Assembly (NCBI GenBank): GCA_022592435.1
Contig: JABYQS010000001.1
Location: forward strand, 248,001-312,000
Origin: Cerioporus squamosus
Taxonomy: Eukaryota > Basidiomycota > Agaricomycetes > Polyporales > Polyporaceae
Length of the DNA stretch: 64,000 nt
Reading direction: 5' to 3'
Numbering within the stretch: the first letter of the stretch is position 1; the number at the start of each line of letters is the position of its first letter. The position numbers and the translations under genes are program-made. The notes under the pieces were generated by a model that was given only the letters and a program-made list of their open reading frames with translations, ran no database searches and was not told the DNA's origin. Positions 1 through 11,500 of this stretch are shown piece by piece.

Positions 1-32
1 CACGCACATATCGCTGACTGCTTCCTCTGTAG

Positions 33-1350
33 ACGTTACAAGACAGCTGCCTTCGCTGAGCAGCTTCTCGACATACTCCGCACGCTCCGCGTCCCTTCAT
101 GGACTGGCTCGGAGATTACGCCAGGACGAATTCAAATCCAGAAGGTCTCGGGCTCTTTGACCAATGCCGTATTTTTCGTGTCCTGTCCATCGGTGCCGAA
201 GACGCGCACTCTGCTCCTGCGCATCTATGGCCCGTCCTCTGGCACCCTCATTTCACGTCCGCGCGAGCTGCACACCCTCCACGTGTTGTCGTCGAAGTAT
301 CACATCGGACCCCGTGTTTATGGCACGTTCGAAAACGGGCGCGTGGAGGAGTACTTTGATTCCTCTGCCCTGACGGCTGCCGACATACGCAACCCCGAAA
401 TCAGCTCATGGATTGGCGCTAGAATGGCAGAGCTTCACGGCGTGGACATTGACGCTGTGGACGATGACCCGCAAGGCGCGGATGTGCTAGACACAGGCGT
501 TCAGCTTGGGGTGAAGAAGAATGTCAAGTCCTGGCTAGTTGCCGCCCGGCAGGTCCTCGCCTTGCCTGCGGCACCCGCGGAAGTTCGTGACCGCCTTGAC
601 CTGGACAGGTTCGAGCTCGAATGGCAGCGGTACATGCAGTGGATTGATCAGAAGGAGAAGACCGAAGGCGCCAGCAGGAGGGTATTCTCCCACAATGACA
701 CGCAGTACGGCAACCTCTTGCGCCTGCGGACGGTGAAGGAAGGCCAGTCTGCACATCGACAAGTAAGCAGTCTGCTTGTTCCACGAACTTTCCGCAATGC
801 ATGAGCTGACTGAGTCGTTCTTTTACCTACTTCGCGTCCTGTCTTTGCATCTCTCACTCTAACACTACCTGTCGAACTATGCAAATTCACGCCACAGATT
901 ATAGTCGTTGACTTCGAGTACGCTTCCCCAAACCCTGCTGCCTTCGATATCGCGAACCACTTCCACGAGTGGACGGTGAACTACCACGGGCCCACACCCT
1001 GCATACTTAATCCCGACCTCTACCCCACCCTGGAGGAGCGTCGTAACTTCTACCGCGCGTACCTCACGCACTCCGAATGCCCACTTGACGACTCGGAGCC
1101 CGAGGTCTCCCAAGAGCTTCCCGAAGACGCCCTCGAGGCCGCCATGGAGAAGCTCGAGAGCCAGGTTCGCGCCTGGAGCCCTGCGTCGCACGCGATGTGG
1201 TCCATTTGGGGTATCGTGCAGGCCCGGGAGTTCGTGGAAGGGCAAGACACCGAACCCGAGTTCGACTACCTCGCCTACGCGATGTGCCGCATGGACCTCT
1301 TCCGCCGCGAGCTGCGTGCGCTGGGTGTCCCGGAGTTACCTGTTCCGTAG
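33..1350 (+). CDS. Choline/ethanolamine kinase, 5'-truncated by window edge
   Basis: This is the C-terminal part of a choline or ethanolamine kinase, which phosphorylates choline or ethanolamine with ATP in the first step of the Kennedy pathway for phospholipid synthesis in the cytosol. Exons are 33-762 and 898-1350. The first 32 bases look like the end of an intron (acceptor AG at 31-32), so the start lies outside the window. The reading shows the catalytic Brenner motif as SHNDTQYGNLL near 690-720. After the intron comes the DFEYASPNPAAFDIANHFHEW block (about 908-970), the signature that sets choline/ethanolamine kinases apart from other APH-fold kinases. The protein ends VPELPVP. Whether it prefers choline or ethanolamine cannot be told from these motifs. 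Confidence 0.9.
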
Positions 1351-2335
1351 TGGATGCGCGCTCTGCGCTCTTCGAAGCTCTTCCTTTCTTTGCACCCGGG
1401 TCCTTTGTTTCTGTGTCGTGGGCGTCCCTGCGGCGCGCGCAAGCGTGTTGTCATTGACGTGATGTGGGAGGCGAGTCCAGGGTAGCGTCGCGTCGTGCTG
1501 GGTTCTGGCTGCTGGTGTCGTGTCTAGATCTACTTACGACTTACGATTGGAGCCGTAGATTCACAAACGCTTACCTTAGGCGTACTATCGTATACCCGCC
1601 CCTTCTCTGACCACTTGACTAACATAGGCTAATGCATGTGGTCAGTATTCGCTATCGGTACTTCGGACGTAGTGACGTACCTCTTCAAAGCTTCACCTTC
1701 TGCTGTACATATTTTACATCATGGTATTGGAGCGCAACGATAATACGTGCCGTTTCACGTCTTTCGTTGACAGCGTGTATACCTTACGGAGGTGAACTCT
1801 GCTGGACCTTGCTCGGAACAACCACCGGTCACAACCACGAGCAGCAGGCCATGCAGAAGGGGGACACAAGAGGGAAGCATAAGCGTGATGTATTAATGTC
1901 ATAAGATAACATGTGCGGACGTTCGACGATGGGTGATGTGGGAGAGATGTAGGTGAGCTATCCGGATTGTCAAGAGAGGAATAAGTCAAACTTGCTTCGA
2001 CGAGATGAGCGCGGACAGAGAAGCTGAGCGACGAGAGGACGAGGAGCGAAGGGTCAGAACAGACTACAGGAAAACATAAGCAAAGACGTGAGTAAGGAGG
2101 GGAATGGGCTAGCGGTGCGCTGTCCGGAGGAGCAGAGCGGGGACATTTCTAGCATTCGCAACGGCAAACTAAGCAAGCATGATCGTCATCGTCATCAGCC
2201 CAACTCGCGGCACACGGTGGGACGACGGCGAGAGCGAGGGTATGGGTATGCAAGAACGTCCGACTGCCTTCGCGCGGTCGCCTCCAGAGACGACGTCGCC
2301 GACGTCCCGCGAGCGAGCGACCGCCACCTGCGCGC
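1351..2335. other. Intergenic, convergent 3' ends
   Basis: This roughly 1 kb gap lies between the ends of two convergent genes, the kinase (plus) and the CCCH protein (minus). It has no frame with recognisable protein features and presumably holds both 3' untranslated regions. Open frames on the minus strand around 2169-2693 are out-of-frame shadows of the last CCCH exon. Confidence 0.6.
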
Positions 2336-5025
2336 TTAGGCCCAGTTTTTCTCCGCAAGGCGCGATGAGCCGACGTTGTAGTCCGCCCAAGGAGAGTTGG
2401 CCTTGAGCTCGCCGCCGGGGATGGACGACAGCGGGTACGCCGTCAAGTGGCTGCTCCTGGTCGCCGTGGCCCAGTTGCCTGCGCTTCCCGAGCGCACGTG
2501 CCCGTTTATCCGGGAGACTTTGGGCGGCTCGGGAGACGTGTTTAGGGTGGGGGTCGGGTTCGCGGCCGTGGGGGTGTTCGAGACGCTGCTGAGGTCGAGC
2601 TGAATATCGCTCCCGTTGAACGAGTGACGGACATTCGGGTTGACTGCAGTTTTCGGGCCGCCACGCTGCATAGACGAAGAGAATGACGAACACAAAAACT
2701 TCTCAGCAACATGTTATCGCACATCAGGACGTACGGCATGCACTTACCTGCGAGCCCACGATGTCCAGTCTAGAACCCGCGTGCCTTCCAAAGTCAGGCC
2801 CAGCTGTCACAGGACCAGGCGAGCGTGCAGTCCCTTCCTCGCCAGAAGACATGAAAATGCCGTTGTGCGCCAATGTCGGGTACGCGGACTTGTTTTGCTT
2901 GGCGATCGGTACATCCGTCACGTTCGTGTTGACGCGCAGCTGCTCTGGTCGCCCGCCGACGAACCCTGCTGACGGCGGCGTGGTGCTGACGCTACCGGGC
3001 CCAGAGTTGATCGCGCTTTCCTGCGTACGCTTCGCGGAGATACGAGCCAGGAGCGAGCTCGAAACTTCATTCGGGTCACTGTTCGTACTCGAGGAGCGGG
3101 CACGACCGTCTGGGTTCGGCGGCGGCGGAGCACCGTCAGCCCCAGGAGGCCCACCAGAAGCAGGAAGCTCGGTGTGGATGAAGCAGCATCTCTTTCCGTA
3201 GGGGCAAGAACCAGACACCCAAAACGTCTACGATAAGGCAGAAGTCAGCATCTCAATCTGAGGCCGCTCATGCATGGGAACACGTACTCTGCAAATTTCC
3301 GTCTTGTACTGCGTCGGAGGAAGCAAGACAAGAACATCAGCCACAAGGACGCTAAACGTAACGCTGAGAACAGGCACGAACCTTAGGATGCCGCTGAACC
3401 TTCCGCAACTCATCTTCACCGTGGGCGAACTGGCACTTTGCTCCATACCGGCACGTCCCCTTCTCCTCCCAGCTCCTGCACAGCTCCGTCTTGTACAACC
3501 CAAGCTTGCGGTTGTTCGCGCTCGGTCCGCTCCCAGAGTTCCCGTTGTGCTGCGATGAACCGGTGTTGTTCATGGGCATGCCCTGAGGAAGGGGGACACC
3601 ATAAGGGCCGGTGTATTGAGCTTGGAGCTGCGCCATCATCTGCGCGGCAGCGATTTCAGGCGATGGATATGGCTCGGCACCTGATGCGCCGTAGAACTGG
3701 TTGGAGAACAGAGCAGGCGGCGCCATCCCTGGTGGGTACATCTGTCCAGCGGCGAACGCATTGTTGAGCATGGCAAGCGTGGCAGGGTCCCGGAGCGAAG
3801 CCGGGTCGGAGGCAGAATGTTGGTGAGTACGCTGGAAGACGCCAGACTGTTGTTGGAGACGTGCCATGGTGGGGTTGTCGAGAGGTGGCGTCGGCAGCAT
3901 CATGTTGTACAGATCCTGCTGATGGCTGGCCACAGGCATAATGCCGGGATGGACAGGTCCTGGATATCCCGCGAAGTTCGTCGGACTAGGCACAACAGGC
4001 GGGATCCCTGGGTTGAAGCCCGAGGAGGGGGCTGGCGGTAGGGGATGTTCGTTGCAACATTCGGTGGCCGGCCAGGCACGAATCCCTGAGATGCGCCTGC
4101 AGGAGGGGGTGGTATGGGGACTGGCATAAGATTGAATTGACGCTGCTGGCCCTGGAAATCTCCGGAGAGCTCCTCTTGTGACCGTGAGAGCGCATTGCCT
4201 TGCAGCTGCTCGTTGAGACGCGTCGCGCTGCCGTTGTGCGAGGCCAAAAGCGAGGGGTATGTGGGTTGATCGGCCTGCTGCTGCCTCTCTGGGGTGCCAT
4301 GTGGCGAAGACCAGGCATCCGCGTTTCCAGGACTTCCACCCGCCTGCTGCAACCGGACGAGATCAGTGCTAGACAGGCCGCCACTGTAAGAGTGCGGGCG
4401 GTTCCTGGATTCGCCTACAGCGCCTACTTTGAGTGGGGTGACTGGCGGGGCGCGCAGGGTCTGGCTGGCTGACGAAAGTGCGGACCCATGCGAGCCAGTG
4501 GTGTCTGCGGAGGACTCGCGAGAGTGGGAAACCATCTGTGCGGGAGTCTGAGCCAAGGGATTAGTTGCGTTGGACTCAAGGCTGGTCTGCGACGCTGTGT
4601 CTAACGGAGAAGCTTCCTGGAAGGACACAGCTGCGGGACACGCGTTGCTGAGATGCAGAAAAGTGCGAACCTGTGTCTCAGCTCCATCACCGCCGATCTG
4701 CAGCTTGACGATCTCGTCTGCAAGATCCCACTCTGGGTTGTCCACTAGCTGACCGTTCGTGTCAAGTCGCCAGTGACTCGCGCCGTTGGGTGCCTGCATC
4801 GCGTCTGGGATGACATCAGACATGGAAGGAGGGGGAGGCGAAAAGGCAAGCGGACGGGCTGGGCGTACCTTTAGCAAGAGCAGAGTTCGGTGTGCGTCGA
4901 GCAGCCATGGTGGTTGGTAACATGTACACGGAACGAGGAATGGGCTTTTTGATGATCGGAACGCGAGAGTCGTAAGTGGAGAAGTTCGTTGCGTCGAGGA
5001 AGGGAGTCGTGACTGTTTCGTACAT
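2336..5025 (-). CDS. Tandem CCCH zinc-finger RNA-binding protein (TIS11/ZFP36-like), apparent frameshift
   Basis: This is a member of the tristetraprolin/TIS11 type, which bind AU-rich elements in mRNA and promote decay. Exons are 5025-4869, 4804-3382, 3308-3288, 3227-2748 and 2665-2336. Finger 1 reads [20 protein letters not shown] followed by CQFAH, giving C-x8-C-x5-C-x3-H (near 3430-3500). It is followed by the typical RKVQRHPK linker. Finger 2 begins YKTEICR on a 21-base exon and continues in the next exon as [18 protein letters not shown]. The N-terminal 400 residues and the C-terminus are low-complexity, rich in Ser, Pro, Gln and Asn. The long second exon needs one extra base to stay in frame: the frame slips near 4020-4031, inside a run coding for prolines. 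The first exon and the start at 5025 are the least certain parts. Confidence 0.8.
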
Positions 5026-8000
5026 GACGGGGACATCTGGTGAGTACGCGTCCGAGCACACGAGACTATAAGAGGACTCGTGGAGGGGGCGTGTGCTTAC
5101 GAATTAAGGATAAGTTGCAGATACCACGACCTTAGTTCTTGAGGGATAAAAAGTGGCGAGGATGATTGCAGGCAAGAGATGTGCGTGAGTCGTGCGCCGC
5201 GGGTGTTGATGGCAAGAGGCTACCGGCCCTGGTCTGGTGTGGGCTAACCGCTGCAGAAGCGATTGGAACCAATCGGACTGGGAAAGGCAGATGCGAAGGA
5301 TGGAATGGTATAAACAGGATGAAGTACCGCGCGGCCTGGGGTCGTGATGCAATGCGAGGAGATTCTGATAGATAGGATGGACGATACGAAGACGATTGCG
5401 GGATTCTGTGCGGGGGCGGAAGACGGGAGGACGCCTTCGATGGTGGCAGGGAGGAGGAAGAGGGAGAGGCAGCAGTGGGGCGAGCCTTGCGCCTGCCTTA
5501 CGGAAGAAGCTCAGGGTCTGATTGCAACGTGCCCCTCTTGCGGCGGCGATTGCCAACAGCATGGAGCTCACTCCGGCCATGCTCCTCGTAATTTGGCCTG
5601 CTGCACGCTCGAACATCGTGTATCGACCAACATATCGATCCTCGACAACACACAGTCCTCTCCGAATCGATCCTCGCCGTCGTCGACCGCACAACCACCT
5701 CAGTCCGTGGCCCCATTATAATCCCGGCTGTGCTCTGTAGGCGCTCATAGACGCCCGCGCAAGTGGTTCCGCGGCGCAGTCCACTACCGCGTCCGGAGCC
5801 CTGCTCTGCGCTGACTTTGTGTCTGTCGGCGAGATGGTTGTCCCAGTACCCCGCACGCTAAGAGGTCAAAATTGCAGACGAAGAGCGGAGGAGTGCAGGG
5901 TCATGTAGCCGAACTGTTCGGAGCCTCCGAGTCCCTGGGCGCTTCTTGAAACAACGTCGGCGGCGGTGTTGCCTTTTCGGGAAGCGCGTCATTAACAATG
6001 ATTGCCTTTTCGGAGGAGCCCTACCAAGCAGCAGCGGACCCTCTCTTGTCCTCTGTCTCTTCCCTGTCTTACTTCCCCGGTCCAGATCAATCGCACTTCC
6101 CTGCTTGCTGCAGCTCAGGGCGGGAAAGTCCACTACGCAGCATATGAGTCTACTGATGCGTGAATACGCCAACTCTGGGCTTCTATTCGAGCGTACGAAA
6201 CGAGTCCGGCGAGTCTCGGTGAGTCACTATCCAAGTCTCCTTGCCTCCTCTTTCACGATCAATCTTGACCTATTGAGATAGCAAGACAACATGACTTGCG
6301 CTGTGAGTGCCAGTAGTCTCGCAGACGGGTGCCGAGTCCACATCGACCACAGCCTAAGTACTACTTCCGTCCAGCTCCGTCAGTAGTGGAGCTTTAGGTT
6401 ACGGTGTAAGTATTTGTCTCAGTGCCGCCCGCATCTTGCGTGGTGATAGGCGAGCACCCGACTCGGACGAAGTCTCCGGACACTCGACCACGCAGCAACA
6501 ACAGTATACCACAAACGTGTGTGCTTCACCCCAACTCCAACACAAGCATCCGCGAATGTTGACAACACAACTGGGCTCTATGCCTTCACGCTTCTCGCTG
6601 GAGGCACATCACTCACCCCATCCCGCAGTTTGCCTCCTTCAAGCATCTCCCCGGTCTCCTAGAGTCCTTCTGGATGGGTCGTCATGATCTGCGCCGATGG
6701 CTTGTCTTCCATGCAACTGCGCATGCCTCGAGTCCACCTCATGCCCGTCCATTTGATGTTGTATGCACGTGTCCTCACAGAGCGAGCGCGGACTCCGCAA
6801 GTCCTACGGAACCCTCGCGAGGCTGGCACATCGACAGCGTGACGCTATCGCCGCCCCATGTAGGCGACAAGCCGTAGCCCGCCTGGCCGCTCTCCGACGC
6901 TGATCAGCGCCAGGATGCAGGTCAGCCGTCTACTCGACGTCGTCGAGGGGCCACGGGCATACGTTCCGAGGGCACTCGTGCTCTCACCTCGAACGCAAAC
7001 CGGCCGCCGTCCTGGCTCGGACCTGACTTGCTCGGCCACAGCTGTCAGTGGATCTGGAGAGCTGTGCCTGCCGTTACGTTCTCGGTGCTCGGACAGATCT
7101 GTAGGGCTTGCACTATGGGTCTGTCTTTGCCGCATCCGAACAGTAGTCGCACGGAATACCCGTCAGGTAAAGTGTCGCGTCTGTCACCCGTAGATGGTCA
7201 CACTGACATGGTCTCTTTCCTTCCCTGATCGGGCTCCGTTGCCCTCCAGCGTCCCGTTGTCCTTGAACCTTCGAAATCTCATCCCCCCAGCCTGGACCGC
7301 CGGGTGTACTCACTGACCCCTGTAGGCCCCTGAACTTTGCTTGAAAGTATATCCTGCAGTATCTTGCCTTCTTGCGTCTTCCTCGCCTTCCGGAGAAGCT
7401 CGCAAATTTCAGAGATGATGCGCCCGACAGCTGAGGGGATGGGGGAAGCGGCCCGTTGGGCGACATATAGCGCTGTGGCCATAAACCTTGGGACATGCGG
7501 CGTGAACATATTGCGGGGCCCCAGGGTCAGGGCCCAACGAGCCCGGTTCGGTGGTGTGGTGCGCGGCCCAGTACACGTCTTCGTGAGACCCTGCTGGTAG
7601 TGCGGGACTGCCGTAGACGACCTAATGGGCGTTTTCGAGGCTTTGGTGTCAGACCACAGATTCAGCCACCATAACGTACGCCGACGGAAGTCGCGACGGC
7701 CCTTAGTTTTCAGAACATCGCTGCAAGCATGCACCAGGCCTCCGGGTTTGCTTAGTGCTTCGTGCTTAGCTAGGAGTGAACGAGGAAGATACGCTTTATG
7801 TACATATAAGTGCCGCGCGCGCGTCGCCTGCTATGCTACTTCTCGGTAATCACGCTTCTGTACCACGTCCGCCGCCTTAACTGCGCAGGGAATACACCTA
7901 CACCACCACGAGGGCCGTCCTTGCTCATCATACACACAAGGAGGTCTGTCGGCGCCGCGGGGGACGCACCATTCGCTAAGACTCGGATGTCCGAGAGAAG

Positions 8001-8592
8001 ACCTGTCATGTTTCGGTGGCTTTCGCGCGCGACAGGCTCGAAATTTGAAGAAACAGCCTGTTAAGTAACAGAGCTTCGAGATGTCAGCGATGTGACCTAG
8101 GAGCAACTACGCCCCTTTTCGAGTCGGCTGCTACTGAACGCCGTGCTCCTCCGGTGCGTATACGTGTAACACCAGAATTATAGGGTGCGCAAGTGGGCGG
8201 CCATGGGACGCACCGATTTGCGGTCTCCAGAGGTAGATCCGCCGACCGCAGTCTAGGTTAGGCTCATGAAATCGACATATCGACACAAACCGCATACGAT
8301 CAACTAGTCACTTTGGGAGCGGCGCGCCGGTGAGTGCAGATCTTCGTCCCGGCCAACCATGGCCTCTATTGTGGCGTGAGTAGTCTATCGATGGTTGTGC
8401 GATGGTCGCATTCGGTGCCCACGCATGTATCGACCGCCGGCAATACCGGGGTGAGAAGACATTCCGGCAGAAGAGCTGCAATTGGTGCGGGATAAGTATG
8501 TATGATACATGACGTGACAGCGTGCAATGTCGAGATACAAAGTACACGGATATGAAAAGCGTTGATACAAGGCGATCGGAAGCATGGGCGAT
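5026..8592. other. 3.5 kb without a supported gene
   Basis: This gap runs from the 5' end of the CCCH gene to the 3' end of the first Blm10 gene. The part next to the CCCH gene should hold its promoter and leader. The rest has only short open frames without conserved motifs. A few stretches look faintly coding, for example a minus-strand frame around 7330-7480 and a plus-strand frame around 6560-6880, but each is broken and none joins into a model. There may be decayed genes here; nothing can be named. Confidence 0.5.
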
Positions 8593-11500
8593 TCACGCAT
8601 CTGCAACGACGTAAGTGATCAGCACGATCAATCCGCGGGGACGTAGAACGCAAGAGGACGTACAGTACGACGTGCCGACCAGCATGGTAGATAGACTCTG
8701 GAGCTGGTCCTCGTTGAACGCAAGCTGGTCCTTGTGCCAGGTGTCCTGTCACACGGTGGTCAATACCGGATATGCACTAGTCGCGGGGATGTCTCAAAAA
8801 CATACCTGATGGGTCTACAACGGGGCAGACATAGATGGTAAGCATCGTATGTACAGCGTCAGCGTTACGTAGCCACGAACCTTCTTGAACTCTGATGCAC
8901 ACTTTCGGATGGTCGTCGATATCGGCACCGGGTCCGTAGCGTGGTTGGCCAGAACTGTGCGATTTTGTCAGCGGCGAAAAACAAACATAGTAAAGCTCGA
9001 CCATACCTTCGGTCAGAGGAGGCATCCACGGCTCCACGGAGTAGGGGAAGCTCTCGATCAGTGCGCAGAGACCCAGGATGGCGGAATGCAATGACCGCAA
9101 CGAGTCCGCGTATGCCGGGTCTCGACGGTTCGGCAGCCTTGTGCGCCGTAGAGTATTGACAAACCGATCCTGGTCAAGGTAAAGCTTAAGTGTGTCAGCA
9201 ATTACGGCAGTACTGCGCCCCGTACCTTGAGTGGGATGATGCTATGGCGTTGCGAGCATCTAACAACCCCCGAGAGCATCTTCGAAGCCATCTCACGGAC
9301 TTCGATGTTCTCATCAGACAGGCACTCCTGCAGGACGTTCATGAGTCTCGAGACGAGGTCGGTCGACAGGCTCAAAAGGTTCCGATAGAAGAACACGATG
9401 AGCGTCGGCAGCGCGTTGACCCTAATTCTCCACGACTATGTGGGATTGCATTAGCATCGGCATCTGTAGTGACACGGCAGAATACTCACCGTCGAAGATT
9501 TGATCGCCTCAATGAAGTTGTCAGCGATAACCTCGATGTATTCCGGAGGAGGCGTCACTGCAGACAACACGTAAAGCACGGCTGAGCTGTATGTCTGCAG
9601 CTCGGAGCTATCGTTCAGCTCCGACATTCGGATAATCTCAGGGCTGAGAAGATTGGTCCCGTAAGTCACTCTACCCGGAGTTCTCTGCAAGCGAGTTACT
9701 CACAGGAGCACGATGATGTAGGGGAAGATGAGCGGTGCTTGCGGACCGTGGGCGAAATCCCAAACCCACTGCAGTACTGGGACGATGTCAGGAGGGCGGT
9801 GAACCGAATCGGCCATAGGTATACGCACTTGTGAGTCCCACTTTGTCATACTGCGACTGGCTAACCCTCGGCGGTGGCAGACGCTCTTCCTTCCAAACAG
9901 GCAGCTGGCTGACGATCTCGGTAATCCTGTTGATATACCGTGCCTCACTGGAGCACACGTGAATAAAGCGCCCACACGGAGGTGACTGGCAGCGGCACAC
10001 ATACCGGATGCGAAGCGGATCGGCGCTGGTACTACAGGCTGCGACAAACTCAGGTGCCGAAGGGTATATGGGCCGCCATTGGATGGTGATGATCGCATAC
10101 ACATTTTGTGCGATTTGAGAGCGAATCTGATTACCGGCCAGTGAGCAACACGACATGCAGTGACGTCACGCGTACACACCTCCGCGTACCCGGTGTTGGC
10201 ATTATCCAAGAAGAGGTTGATGTACTGGTCAGCCAAAGGAAGGAAGCGTATATCGAGGCAGTCAACCAAGATGTTGAAGATTGATAGGGACTTGCTCACT
10301 ATCACATCTGTTAACTTTACTGCGGTAATCGAAAACGGAACGACGTACTAGCAAAGGCAGAGTCGCTGTGGAACTCTAGCGGTAGCGACAGGATCCACTT
10401 GACCAAAGGTTCTGTCCGCCGAGGATCCCTATCCACCAGCTGCTCCTGCAGAAAAAGTCAGAACGTAATGCACATGGAGATCGACGCCTCGACGTACGCT
10501 GAGGAGGTTCTCCCAGAACGAGACCGTATCTGGCTTCATCTGAGCATAAATGCGATCGAGGCGTGCGGTGATCCACTGCCACAAGGTATCCGCATGTTGC
10601 TTTGGCCAATGTTTCGAACCTGGGAGTATATCGATATGACATCATGATGCACTTCGAAGATGCTCACCTCGCGAGAGACCGGCCAAGAGCTCAGCTCCAG
10701 AACGCTGCTGGTAACGATCGCCGTCGGCGAGAAGAGGGTCGATGGTGTCCAAAATAGCGGTAAGCTTTTCATGCTCGAACATCTTGGCTATCGAACCTTT
10801 TAGCATTCCCGACAATATTTAGAGCTCAGACCATTTTGAGTTGCCTACCTATAGACTTCATGAACGTGACATTCTCCGCACGCAGCTCAGGGGTTGTGCT
10901 GTTCTTCATGGACTCCTGGCCCCAGAGGAGAGCCAAGACGGTGAAGAAGTTGTCTTGGTCCATTACCGCACTCATTGCCTGCAGGATTGGCCTCGATGGC
11001 TCTTCCCACACGAAGGCCGAAGGACCGGCAGGTACGGACTGATAACCCTTGACTGTTGGAGTCCATAGCAAGAAGCCGGTCTCGAACTTGTCAACACGAA
11101 GGTCGCTGCATATGGCGGTTGAGTGCGCCCTACATCAACCCAGAGGAACAGATGCACGTACCCTTGTTGGTCAGGGGGATACCCAGGTTGTCCGTGCTGC
11201 CGGAGGAACTCTGCTGGATCATTGACAGGTATGTCTCTCCGCAGAGGGTTCGCCCATTCATCCAGCCACAGTTGTTCCGGAGAGCTGGAGAACGTCCGGA
11301 TCTTGATATGTGCGCAAACCTTCACGACAGCCCTGTCGATCATGCCTTCAGTTTCATCTCCTCACCACGTTGCAGGTGCGTGTCGCAACTCACTTCTGAG
11401 CAGTCACACGAATCGTGTTGTGGGGACTAATGGTCTGTCGAAGGAAGAACGCCGCTAGAGCGGGTGGTGGTGCCGAGTCTCTCCGCAGAAGCCCGTACAA

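Noticed and set aside
2169..2693. 174-codon minus-strand frame over the end of the CCCH gene
   Set aside because: It is the out-of-frame shadow of the last CCCH exon; the chosen frame continues the protein across the 2747-2666 intron with good splice sites.
5104..5694. 196-codon minus-strand frame upstream of the CCCH gene
   Set aside because: The translation is Arg/His/Pro-rich without motifs and lies where the promoter and leader should be.
6560..6880. Plus-strand frame with F-box/LRR-like flavour
   Set aside because: The similarity is only impressionistic, the frame cannot be joined to a start or other exons, and no F-box could be read.
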